A DNA stretch of 64,000 nt from Marinobacter persicus. Lineage in GTDB: Bacteria; Pseudomonadota; Gammaproteobacteria; Pseudomonadales; Oleiphilaceae. Where the stretch lies: the NCBI RefSeq assembly GCF_900114155.1, contig NZ_FOSC01000006.1:39983-103982 (forward strand), written 5' to 3'. Within the stretch, counting starts at the first letter, position 1; each line of letters begins with the position of its first letter. Made by a program: the position numbers and the translations under genes. Below, one piece after another: positions 35,774 through 45,862 of the stretch. Under the pieces are notes generated by a model, which had not been told where the DNA came from, ran no database searches, and saw only the letters and a program-made list of their open reading frames with translations.

Positions 35774-37159
35774 CTAACGGCCGAACGGCGGCCTTCCACC
35801 TCCGCCGCCGGGAGGCATCATACCACCCATGCCGCGCATCATATTGGCCATGCCACCTTTCTTGCCAAACTTCTTCATCATCTTGGCCATCTGCTTGTGC
35901 TGCTTGAGCAGACGATTGATGTCCTGAATCTGAGTACCAGAGCCAGCGGCAATGCGGCGCTTGCGGGAATTGTTGATGGTATCCGGGTAGCGGCGCTCTT
36001 TCGGCGTCATGGAGCAGATAATCGCCTCCATCTGGCCCACCGACTTGTCGTTAACCTGCGCCTGCGCAGCCTGGGCCATCTGCCCCATGCCGCCGGGCAG
36101 CTTGTCGAGCATGCCGCCAATACCGCCCATCTTCTTCATCTGCTGAAGCTGGTCGCGGAAGTCTTCCAGGTCAAAGCCCTTGCCCTTCTTGATCTTTTTG
36201 GTGAGCTTCTGTGCCTTTTTATGGTCCAGCTTGCGCTCGGCTTCCTCGATCAGGGAGAGCACATCGCCCATGCCCAGAATACGGGAAGCCACCCGGTCCG
36301 GATGGAACGGCTCCAACGCGTCACTTTTCTCGCCAATACCCAGAAACTTGATCGGTTTGCCGGTAATGTGGCGAACCGACAGTGCGGCACCGCCACGGGC
36401 GTCGCCATCGGTCTTGGTCAGCACCACACCGGTCAGCGGCAGGGCATCGTTAAAGGCCTTGGCGGTATTGGCGGCATCCTGACCGGTCATGGCATCAACC
36501 ACGAACAGGGTTTCGACCGGATTCACCGCCTTATGCAGCCGGCCGATCTCACCCATCATGTCTTCATCTATATGCAGACGACCGGCGGTATCGAGGATAA
36601 CCACATCCACGTGCTTGCGCCGGGCCGCCTCGATGGCGCCATTGGCGATATCAACCGGATCCTGCTCGGCGGTACTCGGGAAAAACTCCACACCGACGTC
36701 GCTGGCCAGGGTTTCCAGCTGGCGAATCGCCGCCGGGCGATACACGTCCGCACTGACCACCATGACCGATTTTTTCTCGCGCTCCTTCAGGAAACGCGAC
36801 AACTTGGCCACGGTGGTGGTCTTACCGGCACCCTGCAAACCGGCCATCATGATGACCGCCGGCGGGCGGGTCGCCAGGTTAAGGGACTCGTTGCCCTCGC
36901 CCATCACCCGTTCCAGCTCCTGCTGGACGACCTTGATAAACACCTGGCCGGGCGTCAGGCTCCGCTGGACTTCCTGGCCAATGGCGCGCTTACGCACGCC
37001 GGCAATGAATTCCTTGACCACCGGCAGGGCGACATCTGCTTCAAGAAGCGCCATGCGCACTTCGCGCAAGGTGTCCTTGATATTGTCGTCAGTCAGCTTC
37101 GCCTGACCGGAGATCTTGCGCAAGCTACCGGATAGCCGGTCCTGGAGATTCTCAAACAT
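35774..37159 (-). CDS. ffh: Signal recognition particle protein Ffh
   Basis: GTPase of the SRP that targets inner-membrane proteins to FtsY and SecYEG. It is 461 aa from ATG 37159 (GGAAGAGAAAC upstream), giving MFENLQDRLSGSLRKISGQA. N domain about 1-85; G domain with GLQGAGKT (107-114), DTAGRLHID and TKTDGDARGG; then a methionine-rich M domain. The tail is unusually Gly/Met/Pro-rich (GGMMPPGGGGGRPP). No ffs (4.5S RNA) gene was seen in the window. Confidence 0.97.
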   Translation of the reverse strand: MFENLQDRLSGSLRKISGQAKLTDDNIKDTLREVRMALLEADVALPVVKEFIAGVRKRAIGQEVQRSLTPGQVFIKVVQQELERVMGEGNESLNLATRPPAVIMMAGLQGAGKTTTVAKLSRFLKEREKKSVMVVSADVYRPAAIRQLETLASDVGVEFFPSTAEQDPVDIANGAIEAARRKHVDVVILDTAGRLHIDEDMMGEIGRLHKAVNPVETLFVVDAMTGQDAANTAKAFNDALPLTGVVLTKTDGDARGGAALSVRHITGKPIKFLGIGEKSDALEPFHPDRVASRILGMGDVLSLIEEAERKLDHKKAQKLTKKIKKGKGFDLEDFRDQLQQMKKMGGIGGMLDKLPGGMGQMAQAAQAQVNDKSVGQMEAIICSMTPKERRYPDTINNSRKRRIAAGSGTQIQDINRLLKQHKQMAKMMKKFGKKGGMANMMRGMGGMMPPGGGGGRPPFGR

Positions 37160-37244
37160 GTTTCTCTTCCGTACCCCGGAGAAATGGTTTACACAAACCA
37201 GGCGGCGGGTGTTGGCCGCTTGATTCCTGTTGCATAATCGGGAC

Positions 37245-37272
37245 ATTATAACCAGACTACGGTGCCTCTGAA
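37245..37272 (-). promoter_or_regulatory. ffh promoter
   Basis: On the minus strand TTCAGA (37272-37267), a 16-nt spacer and a perfect TATAAT (37250-37245), 86 nt before the ffh ATG. It shares the 182-nt divergent region with ypjD, whose own promoter is not obvious. Confidence 0.6.
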
Positions 37273-37341
37273 ACGACCTGCCCGGTCAAATCTGTTCAGA
37301 TCCGTACCAGCTTTCATTTTCAGCAACGTTAAAAGGCTCTC

Positions 37342-38136
37342 ATGGGAACGCTGATTCTCGCGGTTACTGCACTCTTCCTGTACAGCGTGGGCACCGCCCT
37401 GCAGGCTCTGCATTTCCGGGGCCGTGTTGAATCCAACCTGGCGCTGACCACACTAATCGGCGTGCTGGCACTGGTACCACACGGTTTGCTGATCGCCCAG
37501 ACCGTGCATCTGGATGGCGGATTTGACCTGAGTTTCTTCAAAAGTGCGGTACTGACCTCCTGGCTGATCGTTTTCCTGCTTCTGGGCCTGAATCTGACCA
37601 AACCGGTTGGCAGTCTTTTTCTGGCGGGCTATCCGATCGCCATTCTGGCCATTATTGCCGCCCTGGCAAACCACATTCCCTCCCGGGTGGTATCAGAACA
37701 GAGCTATGGCATGCTTTCCCACGTGGCCCTGTCGATTACCGCCTACAGCCTGTTTACCCTGGCTGCCATCCAGGCCGTTCTTCTGCAACTGCTCAATCGT
37801 CAGCTCAAGCATCATCACAACAGCATTCTGGTGCGTAATCTGCCCCCCCTGCAGACCATGGAGTCGGTGCTGTTTGAAATGGTATGGGCGGGCGTTGTTC
37901 TGCTGGTGCTGGCCATTGTCACCGGCGCCATCTTCATCGAAGACCTGTTCGCCCAGGATCTGGCGCACAAGACTCTCTTTTCCCTGCTGTCGCTGCTGGT
38001 GTTCGTTGCCTTGCTGGTCGGCCGTTACACCCGTGGCTGGCGCGGAGTTACCGCCAGCCACTGGACACTGGCCGGCTGCGCACTACTGATGATTGCCTTC
38101 TACGGCAGCAAATTCGTGCTGGAACTGGTCTTCTGA
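37342..38136 (+). CDS. ypjD: Inner-membrane protein YpjD (cytochrome c assembly/CcsA-like family)
   Basis: A 264-aa polytopic protein with about eight hydrophobic helices spread over its whole length, starting MGTLILAVTALFLYSVGTAL. Conserved features of the CcsA/CcmC-like superfamily include YGMLSHVALSITAYSLFTLA and ALLVGRYTRGWRGVTASHWT. E. coli has the same ffh-ypjD-yfjD neighbourhood, where YpjD (CorE) has been linked to magnesium/cobalt handling. A haem role is not shown. The next gene starts 22 nt downstream. Confidence 0.85.
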   Translation: MGTLILAVTALFLYSVGTALQALHFRGRVESNLALTTLIGVLALVPHGLLIAQTVHLDGGFDLSFFKSAVLTSWLIVFLLLGLNLTKPVGSLFLAGYPIAILAIIAALANHIPSRVVSEQSYGMLSHVALSITAYSLFTLAAIQAVLLQLLNRQLKHHHNSILVRNLPPLQTMESVLFEMVWAGVVLLVLAIVTGAIFIEDLFAQDLAHKTLFSLLSLLVFVALLVGRYTRGWRGVTASHWTLAGCALLMIAFYGSKFVLELVF

Positions 38137-38158
38137 CAACACCATAAGGACGCACCCC

Positions 38159-39445
38159 TTGAACGAAACATCGCTGACCGCGCTGTTCATTCTGCTCATC
38201 GGCCTGATCATTCTCTCCGGTTTCTTCTCCAGCTCCGAAACCGGCATGATGTCGCTGAACCGGTATCGCCTGAAACACATGGCAAAAACCGGCCATAAAG
38301 GCGCACGCCGGGCCCAGAATCTGCTAAACCGCACCGACCAGCTGATCGGCGTTATCCTGATCGGTAACAACTTCGTCAATATCTTTGCCTCATCCATCGC
38401 CACGGTAATCGCCATCCGTGTCTGGGGTGATGCCGGCATCGCCGTTGCCACCGTGTTACTGACCATCGTGATCCTGATTTTTGCCGAGGTGACGCCGAAA
38501 ACACTCGCCGCGCTGTTTCCGGAAAAAATTGCGTTTCCTGCCAGCTACATACTCGGACCACTACTGAAGGCACTCTACCCGCTTGTCTGGACCGTAAACC
38601 TGTTTACCGGTGCCATCCTGAAACTGCTGGGAATCAGTTCTGCCCGGGCCACCGAGGACCACCTGAGCCGGGAGGAGCTGCGCACCGTGGTCAACGAAGC
38701 CGGCGCGCTTATTCCGGCCAAGCACAAAGACATGCTGGTCAGCATTCTGGACCTGGACAACGTGACCGTGAACGACATCATGGTGCCGCGCAACGATGTG
38801 ATCGGCATTGACCTGGAGGACGACACGGACGCCATCCTGCGCCAGCTGAAAAACTCCCAGCATACCCGGCTGCCCGTGTTCAACGGCGACATCAACAACA
38901 TCCAGGGCATTCTGCACCTGCGCAACATTGCGCGGCTGCTGAAAGAAGATGACATCAACAAAGACATGATCATGACCCTGAGCCAGGAACCCTACTTCAT
39001 TCCCGAGGGTACGCCGCTGAACACCCAGCTGCTGAAATTCCAGAAAGGCAAACGGCGGTTTGGCGTGGTGGTGGATGAATACGGTGACGTACTGGGAGTG
39101 GCAACCCTGGAGGACATCCTGGAAGAAATCGTGGGTGAATTTACCACCGACTACGCCGCCACCTCGGCGGATATCATTCCCCAGGATGACGGCACCTATA
39201 TTATTGATGGCAGCACCGGGGTGCGCACCATCAACAAGACTCTGGGCTGGAAACTGCCTACGGACGGCCCGAAAACCCTGAACGGGCTGATTACCGAAAC
39301 CCTGGAAAACATTCCTGACACCAACGTGTGCCTGAAAGTCTCCGGCCACCGCGTCGAAGTCCTGCAGATTAAGGACAACGTGGTGAAGGCAGCCATTGTG
39401 CACCCGAAGAAAACGAAACGTGCGATCGGCACAAAAGTACGCTAG
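38159..39445 (+). CDS. CNNM/CorC-family transporter (DUF21-CBS-CorC_HlyC)
   Basis: Magnesium/cobalt efflux-associated membrane protein of the YfjD (CorB)/CNNM group. I choose TTG 38159 (AAGGACGCACCCC precedes it), giving 428 aa, the same length as E. coli YfjD. A longer reading frame begins inside ypjD and is rejected. The DUF21 membrane domain is about 5-185 (LIGLIILSGFFSSSETGMMS). Two CBS domains lie at about 205-325 (VNDIMVPRNDVIGIDLEDDT). The CorC_HlyC domain is at about 340-425. Cation handling is inferred from the family. Confidence 0.88.
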   Translation: MNETSLTALFILLIGLIILSGFFSSSETGMMSLNRYRLKHMAKTGHKGARRAQNLLNRTDQLIGVILIGNNFVNIFASSIATVIAIRVWGDAGIAVATVLLTIVILIFAEVTPKTLAALFPEKIAFPASYILGPLLKALYPLVWTVNLFTGAILKLLGISSARATEDHLSREELRTVVNEAGALIPAKHKDMLVSILDLDNVTVNDIMVPRNDVIGIDLEDDTDAILRQLKNSQHTRLPVFNGDINNIQGILHLRNIARLLKEDDINKDMIMTLSQEPYFIPEGTPLNTQLLKFQKGKRRFGVVVDEYGDVLGVATLEDILEEIVGEFTTDYAATSADIIPQDDGTYIIDGSTGVRTINKTLGWKLPTDGPKTLNGLITETLENIPDTNVCLKVSGHRVEVLQIKDNVVKAAIVHPKKTKRAIGTKVR

Positions 39446-39521
39446 ATTTGATCAATAAACCAACAGCACCAGCAACACAGGCTCGAACACGGATCGGGGT
39501 GAGGCACAAAAGGAGTCGGCC

Positions 39522-41723
39522 ATGAGTGAATCGTCCGGCATACACACAGTCAGCGGCCAACGTGCCGGCGCAGCGCCTCGCCCGATACCCGCCGAGGCCG
39601 GCCGTATTCGTGACACCGTGAGCGCCGGCCTGGGCGATTTGCTGCAGGGCGCGCTGGACGCCATTGACGACTCACTGTTCGAGCTGGCAAACAACTCCCG
39701 CAGCAACAACGAGCAGAATCGCTATTTTGAAGCCATGCGCGAGATTCGCATCAAGCGCAAGGGAATCGAGCGACGCTTCCAGCACGCCATCAGCGACCTG
39801 TTCGCCCGCCCACCCCGGCCGGACGAACTCACCAAAAGCCGGAAGGCCGGCAAACCATCGGCCGACGACCTGACCCTGGTTGGCCACGAAGACCTGGAAG
39901 AACAGGTCGCCCTAAATGCCATGATCAGCAAGGCCGAGGCCCACTTCCAGGGAGCGCTGGTACAACTGCAGGCCCGATTTACCGAACTTTACCCGGACAC
40001 CGACGAACAAACACCGGTCAACCCAATGGCGCCGGCGGCAATATGCCAGGCACTGGCCGAGGCAACCGGCGATCTGGACATAGACATCCGTGAACGCCTG
40101 GTGATGCTCAAGCAGTTCGACCGGTACGTGGTCGCCAACCTGGGCATGCTGCTGGACGAAGCCAACCGGGTACTGGTGCAGGCCGGCATCATTCCCGATT
40201 TCCGCTACCGGGGTCAGACCACGACACACCGGTCATTGCCCGGGCGCAGCGACGGTCAACGACCTGCCGCCGACACCCCCGTGAGCGATGCGGGCGAACC
40301 CGGCCAGCACCCGGACCAGGGCAGCGCCCTGTTCGAGCAGATTCGCCACTTGCTGGCACAAAGGCGCACCCCCACCGGGGCCGGACAGCCATCCGGTGGC
40401 ACCGGCCAGGTGGTTACGACCCGCGAGCTGGAGCAACTGATCGGCCACCTGGCAGACCTTGAGTTCGGCTCTGACACACCTGACCTGAGCGTGGGTGAAC
40501 CGGTGGCACTGGACCTGCGCGCCATTGTTGCAGGCCTGCTGGCCCGTCACCATAACCACGACGGCCAGCCCGCCACTCTGAGCGGATCGGACGAAGACCT
40601 GATCAACCTGGTGTCCATGCTGTTCGAGTTTATTCTCGATGACCGGAACCTGTCCGCACCGGTACAGGTACTGATCAGCCGCTTGCAGATTCCCATCCTC
40701 AAGGTCGTCATCAAGGACAAAAGCTTTTTCGCCAAACCCGGGCACCCGGCCCGCAAACTTCTGAACGCACTGGCCAGTGCCGGCATCGGCTGGAGCCACA
40801 GCGACGAGAAAGCGCGGGACAAGCTCTACAACCAGATTCACGCCACCGTCCAGCGCATCCTGGAGGACTTCGACGGCGACCTTGCCCTGTTCGACACCCT
40901 GAACCAGGAATTCGAACAGTTTCTTGAGCGGGAGGAGCGCAAGGCGGCGCTGGTGGAACAGCGCACCCGGGAATCCGAACGCGGGCGGATCAAATCACGC
41001 AAGGCCCAGGAAGAAGTGGACCGGCTGTTGAAGGAGAAAACCAGTACCGTGCAGTTACCCGAGGCGGTGCAGGATCTGCTGGTTCATGGCTGGAGCCGGG
41101 TCATGTTCCTGGCTTACCTGCGTAATGACACCGAACACCGCTGGCCTGAAACCGTGCAGGTGGTGGATGACCTGATCTGGTGCCTGAACCCCCACCGGGA
41201 CGAACAGGAGCGGGACCACTGGGTGCGCCTGGTGCCACCACTGCTGAAAACCCTGCGCGCCGGCCTGCAGGGAGTGTCGTACCGCTCCGGACAACTCGAC
41301 ACCATCATGTCGTCACTGAAAAACCAGCTTGCCGAAGCCTTCCGCAACCCGGACCAGGCCCCGGTCATGGCGCGGCCAATACCATCATCCTCCACCCCAA
41401 AAGCCGACCAGGATAGTTCCGACGAGCACATTGACGCCGCGGTGGCCGAACACCTGGCACGGATTGATGAGCTACAGATCGGTAACTGGGTGGAATTCCG
41501 GCTGGTCAACGGAACGGGGTTCCGCTGCAAGCTGTCGGCCATCATTGAAGAAGCCAATTGTTGCGTATTCGTCAACCGGATGGGACTGAAGGTAATCGAG
41601 AAAACCCGGACGGCACTGGCCCACGAACTCAGGCAGGGGCGCCTGTCCTTGCTGGAAAGGGGGGCGCTGGTTGATCGGGCAATGGACGCCGTGGCCGGCA
41701 GCCTGAAAACCAGCACTGCCTGA
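39522..41723 (+). CDS. DUF1631 domain protein with a PilZ-like C-terminus
   Basis: A 733-aa soluble protein starting MSESSGIHTVSGQRAGAAPR after AAAAGGAGTCGGCC. The DUF1631 region spans most of the chain, with DLLQGALDAIDDSLFELANN near residue 45 and RNEQNRYFEAMREI-like NNEQNRYFEAMREIRIKRKG. A charged helical stretch is at about 460-510. The last 100 residues contain IGNWVEFRLVNGTGFRCKLS, which looks like a PilZ-type barrel. The RxxxR and DxSxxG motifs for c-di-GMP are not clear, so binding is uncertain. Function is unknown; such proteins are often annotated only as DUF1631. It stands alone. Confidence 0.8.
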   Translation: MSESSGIHTVSGQRAGAAPRPIPAEAGRIRDTVSAGLGDLLQGALDAIDDSLFELANNSRSNNEQNRYFEAMREIRIKRKGIERRFQHAISDLFARPPRPDELTKSRKAGKPSADDLTLVGHEDLEEQVALNAMISKAEAHFQGALVQLQARFTELYPDTDEQTPVNPMAPAAICQALAEATGDLDIDIRERLVMLKQFDRYVVANLGMLLDEANRVLVQAGIIPDFRYRGQTTTHRSLPGRSDGQRPAADTPVSDAGEPGQHPDQGSALFEQIRHLLAQRRTPTGAGQPSGGTGQVVTTRELEQLIGHLADLEFGSDTPDLSVGEPVALDLRAIVAGLLARHHNHDGQPATLSGSDEDLINLVSMLFEFILDDRNLSAPVQVLISRLQIPILKVVIKDKSFFAKPGHPARKLLNALASAGIGWSHSDEKARDKLYNQIHATVQRILEDFDGDLALFDTLNQEFEQFLEREERKAALVEQRTRESERGRIKSRKAQEEVDRLLKEKTSTVQLPEAVQDLLVHGWSRVMFLAYLRNDTEHRWPETVQVVDDLIWCLNPHRDEQERDHWVRLVPPLLKTLRAGLQGVSYRSGQLDTIMSSLKNQLAEAFRNPDQAPVMARPIPSSSTPKADQDSSDEHIDAAVAEHLARIDELQIGNWVEFRLVNGTGFRCKLSAIIEEANCCVFVNRMGLKVIEKTRTALAHELRQGRLSLLERGALVDRAMDAVAGSLKTSTA

Positions 41724-41749
41724 AGCCACGGCCCGTAAAAAAGCGGTGA

Positions 41750-42076
41750 TCAGGCCTCAGCCTGCTTCGCCGCCTCCTTTACCATCTTTTCCAGCTCGCC
41801 ACTTTCGGACATTTCCAGAATGATGTCACAGCCACCCACCAGCTCACCGTTAATATACAACTGCGGATAGGTCGGCCAGCTTGAATAGACTTTCAGGGCT
41901 TCACGCAGTTCCTGGTTGTCCAGAATATTCACGAACGCAAAACGCTCGCCACAAGCCATCAGGGCCTGGACGGTCTTGGCGGAAAAACCGCACTGGGGAG
42001 CCTGGGGCGTACCCTTCATGTAGAGAATGATCGGGTTCTCTTCGAGCTGGCTCTTGATGCTTTCATTGATGTCCAT
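41750..42076 (-). CDS. grxD: Monothiol glutaredoxin Grx4
   Basis: CGFS-type glutaredoxin that carries and transfers [2Fe-2S] clusters. It is 108 aa from ATG 42076 (AGAGGTG eight nt upstream), starting MDINESIKSQLEENPIILYM. The cluster-ligating motif CGFS is at 29-32 (QAPQCGFSAKTVQ). The glutathione-binding motifs SSWPTYPQLYINGELVGGCD and the KGTPQ loop follow. It is divergent from argF. Confidence 0.96.
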   Translation of the reverse strand: MDINESIKSQLEENPIILYMKGTPQAPQCGFSAKTVQALMACGERFAFVNILDNQELREALKVYSSWPTYPQLYINGELVGGCDIILEMSESGELEKMVKEAAKQAEA

Positions 42077-42272
42077 GAACATACACCTCTGACTGAAAAA
42101 CGGGCGCCGGAAACCGGCCTTGGCCGACCATTGTACACGCCCGCACAAGCTGCAACCAAACACCTGGCCCCACACGGCCGTCACGGCGTTGTCTTCACCA
42201 TTGCGAAGGGCTAGACTTGATCCCCTTTCTTGTTTATCCAATCTATCCGGAGTTTCCTTCAGGGGGCCTTTC

Positions 42273-43187
42273 ATGGCAGTACGACACTTTCTGACACTCA
42301 ACGACATGACCACCAGCGAACTGGAAGACTTGCTGGACCATGCCAGCAAGCTGCGCCGGGACTGGCGCGCGGGCAATGTCAGAGACTCCCTGAAAAACAA
42401 GGTGCTGGCGATGATCTTCGAGAAATCATCCACCCGCACCCGGGTATCCTTCGAAGCCGGCATGACCCAACTGGGCGGTTCGGCCATGTTTCTCTCCCCG
42501 CGGGACACCCAGCTGGGCCGCGGCGAGCCCATCGAAGACTCCGCGATTGTGATTTCCAGCATGGTGGATGCGGTGATGATCCGCACTTTCGGCCATGAGA
42601 CCGTCGAACGTTTCGCGGCCGCATCCAGCAAGCCCGTTATCAACGCCCTGACCGATGAATACCATCCGTGCCAGTTGCTGGCCGACATGCAGACCTACCG
42701 CGAGCACCGGGGCAGTATCAGAGGTGCCACCGTGGCCTGGGTGGGCGACGGCAACAACATGTGCAACTCCTACATCAACGCCGCCTCGCAATTCGATTTC
42801 CACCTGAACGTGGCCTGCCCCGAAGGCTATGAGCCGGACGCGGCCCTGCTTGAGCAGTTCAGCGACCGGGTTACCGTGATGCGCTCACCGGAAGAGGCCG
42901 CCCGGGGCGCCAACCTGCTGGTCACGGACGTCTGGGCCTCCATGGGCCAGGAAGATGAACAAAAAGCCCGGGAAAAGGCGTTCGCGGATTACCAGATCAA
43001 CCCGGCGCTGATGGAAAAGGCCGACAGGGATGCCCTGTTCATGCACTGCCTGCCCGCACACCGGGGGGAGGAAATTTCCCTCGACATGATGGAGCATCCG
43101 GGTTCGGTGGTCTGGCACGAGGCTGAAAACCGGCTGCACGCCCAGAAAGCCCTGCTCGAGTTCCTTATTCTCAACCGCCTGGACTGA
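42273..43187 (+). CDS. argF: Ornithine carbamoyltransferase
   Basis: Forms citrulline from ornithine and carbamoyl phosphate in arginine synthesis. It is 304 aa from ATG 42273, preceded by AGGGGG. The carbamoyl-phosphate site is SSTRTR (52-57). [20 protein letters not shown] and the ornithine-binding [12 protein letters not shown] are diagnostic. It ends three nt before an ABC transporter ATPase gene on the same strand. Ornithine is also the head-group precursor used by olsB 4 kb away, but no direct link is shown. Confidence 0.96.
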   Translation: MAVRHFLTLNDMTTSELEDLLDHASKLRRDWRAGNVRDSLKNKVLAMIFEKSSTRTRVSFEAGMTQLGGSAMFLSPRDTQLGRGEPIEDSAIVISSMVDAVMIRTFGHETVERFAAASSKPVINALTDEYHPCQLLADMQTYREHRGSIRGATVAWVGDGNNMCNSYINAASQFDFHLNVACPEGYEPDAALLEQFSDRVTVMRSPEEAARGANLLVTDVWASMGQEDEQKAREKAFADYQINPALMEKADRDALFMHCLPAHRGEEISLDMMEHPGSVVWHEAENRLHAQKALLEFLILNRLD

Positions 43188-43190
43188 TCC

Positions 43191-44261
43191 ATGGATTACA
43201 ACGCGCCCGCGTCTGACTGGCTACTGGAAGTTAACAATCTGTCTTGCGGTTACGGTGGCGATTCGGTGGTTCATGACGCCACCTTCGCCCTGAGCCACGG
43301 AGATATCGGCTGCCTGCTGGGGCCAAGCGGTTGCGGCAAAAGCACCATCCTCCGGGCACTGGCCGGTTTTTTGCCAATCAACCAGGGGGAAATCCAGCTT
43401 CAGGGCCGGGCCATCAGCCTGCCCGGCCGCTCCCAGGCGCCGGAAAAGCGAAAGATCGGCATGGTCTTTCAGGACTACGCCCTGTTCCCGCACATGACCA
43501 TTGCCGACAATGTGGGCTTTGGCCTGAAGAACCTCAGCCGGTCCGAAAAACAGCAGAAAGTCTCGGAACTGCTGCATCTTGTGCATTTGCAGGATCTGGC
43601 CGACAGCTATCCCCACCAGTTGTCCGGTGGCCAGCAACAACGGGTGGCCCTGGCCCGGGCACTGGCACCGGAGCCGACACTGATCCTGCTGGACGAGCCC
43701 TTCTCCAACCTGGATACCGATCTCCGCCGGCGCCTGAGTCTGGATGTGCGCGAAATCCTGAAAACCCTGGGCATCAGCGCCATCCTGGTCACCCACGATC
43801 AGCAAGAGGCGTTTGCCATGTGTGACCAGGTGGCCGTGCTCAAGGACGGTGAAATCCAGCAGTGGGACGTGCCCTACAACCTTTACCACGAACCGGCCAA
43901 CCGGTTTGTCGCCAGCTTTGTCGGCCAGGGCGGCTTTATTCCCGGCCAGGTGCTGGGGCCGGACACGATCGACTCGGAGCTGGGCATTATTCACGGCAAC
44001 CGGGCCTACAAGTGGGAACCGGGCACACTGGTGGACATTCTTATCCGTCCGGACGATATCGTTTACGACGAGGATTCCAGCCTGCAGCCGAAAGTGGTGG
44101 AAAAGACCTTTGCCGGCACCTCAACCCTGTATCGTTTCCGCTGCTCGGAGGAGACCGAGTTTGAAGCGCTGTTCCGCAGTCACCTGGATTTTCATCTGGG
44201 CGAACAGGTACCGGTGCGGGTAGAGGCCGATCATCTGATCGCCTTTGAGCGCACCGCCTGA
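43191..44261 (+). CDS. ABC transporter ATP-binding protein (FbpC/PotA-like)
   Basis: A 356-aa ATPase. Walker [10 protein letters not shown] (44-52), Q-loop [12 protein letters not shown], signature LSGGQQQR, Walker [14 protein letters not shown]-loop [20 protein letters not shown]-type C-terminal domain (about 245-355) contains [20 protein letters not shown]. This is the ferric iron/polyamine importer class. No permease or binding-protein gene is adjacent, so its partners must lie elsewhere. It starts three nt after argF, which suggests co-expression, but the substrate cannot be told from sequence. Confidence 0.88.
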   Translation: MDYNAPASDWLLEVNNLSCGYGGDSVVHDATFALSHGDIGCLLGPSGCGKSTILRALAGFLPINQGEIQLQGRAISLPGRSQAPEKRKIGMVFQDYALFPHMTIADNVGFGLKNLSRSEKQQKVSELLHLVHLQDLADSYPHQLSGGQQQRVALARALAPEPTLILLDEPFSNLDTDLRRRLSLDVREILKTLGISAILVTHDQQEAFAMCDQVAVLKDGEIQQWDVPYNLYHEPANRFVASFVGQGGFIPGQVLGPDTIDSELGIIHGNRAYKWEPGTLVDILIRPDDIVYDEDSSLQPKVVEKTFAGTSTLYRFRCSEETEFEALFRSHLDFHLGEQVPVRVEADHLIAFERTA

Positions 44262-44273
44262 GGCAACGGCGCT

Positions 44274-45839
44274 TTAATCCCCGGCCTGGGGCACCCTGGG
44301 CCAGACCAGACTGAAGCGCGCCCCGCCCAGTTGCTCGCTGCGCCCGACAAACGCCTGCCCGCCGTGCCAGTATAGAATGCGCCGGACGATGGATAACCCC
44401 AGCCCATAGCCGCCGGAGGTACGGGTCCGGCTATCGTCCAGTCGGGCGAAGGCACTGAACACCTTTTCCCAGTGTTCTTCGGGGATACCCGTACCGTCAT
44501 CCTCCACATCCACCCGACAGTTTTCCTCGTCAAACTGGCAGGTCACCCTTACCTGGCTGCGGGCGTGGCGCACCGCATTACCCACCAGATTCTGGATTGC
44601 CCGATGAATGTAACGGGGCTCGACATCCGCCATGGCCCAGGGCTCGGACGCCTCGTCCATGTGAAACGTGATGTCCACCGGCCCGTGCAGCGGGTTCTGC
44701 TCATCCACCACCTGCCGGGCAATATCCGCCACCGAGGCCTCGCGCAGGGTAAACACCGGCCCACCCTGTTCCAGACGGGCATAGGTGAGAATTTCGTCAA
44801 TCAGCGCATCGAGCTCTTCAATGTCGCCATCAATACCCTGCAGCTGCTTGTGCAGGATTTCCGGGCTTTTTGCAGACTCAATCATCTGCACCCCGAAACG
44901 TATCCGTGCCACCGGTGTGCGCAACTCATGGGACACCGCGTGAATCATCTCCCTCTGAACACCCACCAGTCGCTGGATCTGTTCCGCCATGCTGTTAAAT
45001 GAAGCGGCCAGGCGGGATACCACCGACCCCTCGGTTGCCTCGACACGGGCGCTCATTTCGCCCCGGGCCATGCGCACCGCCACCGACTCCACTTTACGCA
45101 TCTGCCCGTCGACAAACCTGAGCCCAAGATACAACGACAGTGCCAGTACGCCGCCCAGCACCAGGCCCAATACCAGCAGAACCGGCCAGCCCCAGGCGTT
45201 GAAAGGTGGTGGCATGGACAGCTGCCAAAGCTCGCCGGAGGATAGCCGGAACAACAGAGCCTGCCGCCCGTCGGACTGCTGATAAGGCACCAGCGCCTCG
45301 CTGGCCAGACTGTCCAGCAGGGCCTGTTCCGGCAACTGATCCTGCGATTCCAGCGGCCTCAAGGCCAGGTTCAGGGACTGTTCGAGATGTTCCGCAAGAT
45401 CTCCCCTCTGGCCAGCGCTTGCGTTATCCAGGTGCCAACGGGCAATCAGGGCACTGGCCCGTGCCAGCTCCCGATAGGGCTGTTGCAGCCGTAAGCGATT
45501 CAACTGGCCGTCACCGGCAAGCACATAAAATGAATGACCGGCGGCGCCTTTCTCCAACACCACCTGCCCGTAACTCAGGCGTTCGGCCTGCACCGGGGAA
45601 AGGTCAAAGCGACCGGGCGCTGCGGTCTGCAGGCCGAACATTGAAGGCATCCAGTGGTATTGACGAGCCGGAGCCGGCACCGCGGCCAGCCACTTCATCA
45701 GGGGGGCGGCCGTGCTCTCCTGCCAGATACGTTCGCGCACCGGATTCATGGTCGAGAACAGCACAAAACACAGGACAATCACTGCCGCAGCAACGGCAAC
45801 CAGGCGAGCGTATATTTTGAGGAACAGCTTCAGAGACAT
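44274..45839 (-). CDS. Sensor histidine kinase, RstB-like
   Basis: A 521-aa membrane kinase. TM1 about 10-30 (LVAVAAAVIVLCFVLFSTM); periplasmic domain about 31-220; TM2 about 222-246 (WPVLLVLGLVLGGVLALSLY); HAMP about 245-295; HisKA with the phospho-His in MIHAVSHELRTPVARIRFGV; HATPase with NLVGNAVRHARSQ and GGYGLGLSIVRRI. The partner regulator gene lies 23 nt upstream. RstB-like naming follows the partner's similarity to RstA and the overall layout. The signal is unknown. Confidence 0.85.
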   Translation of the reverse strand: MSLKLFLKIYARLVAVAAAVIVLCFVLFSTMNPVRERIWQESTAAPLMKWLAAVPAPARQYHWMPSMFGLQTAAPGRFDLSPVQAERLSYGQVVLEKGAAGHSFYVLAGDGQLNRLRLQQPYRELARASALIARWHLDNASAGQRGDLAEHLEQSLNLALRPLESQDQLPEQALLDSLASEALVPYQQSDGRQALLFRLSSGELWQLSMPPPFNAWGWPVLLVLGLVLGGVLALSLYLGLRFVDGQMRKVESVAVRMARGEMSARVEATEGSVVSRLAASFNSMAEQIQRLVGVQREMIHAVSHELRTPVARIRFGVQMIESAKSPEILHKQLQGIDGDIEELDALIDEILTYARLEQGGPVFTLREASVADIARQVVDEQNPLHGPVDITFHMDEASEPWAMADVEPRYIHRAIQNLVGNAVRHARSQVRVTCQFDEENCRVDVEDDGTGIPEEHWEKVFSAFARLDDSRTRTSGGYGLGLSIVRRILYWHGGQAFVGRSEQLGGARFSLVWPRVPQAGD

Positions 45840-45862
45840 GGCTCAGAGCCTCTGGCGCGCCA

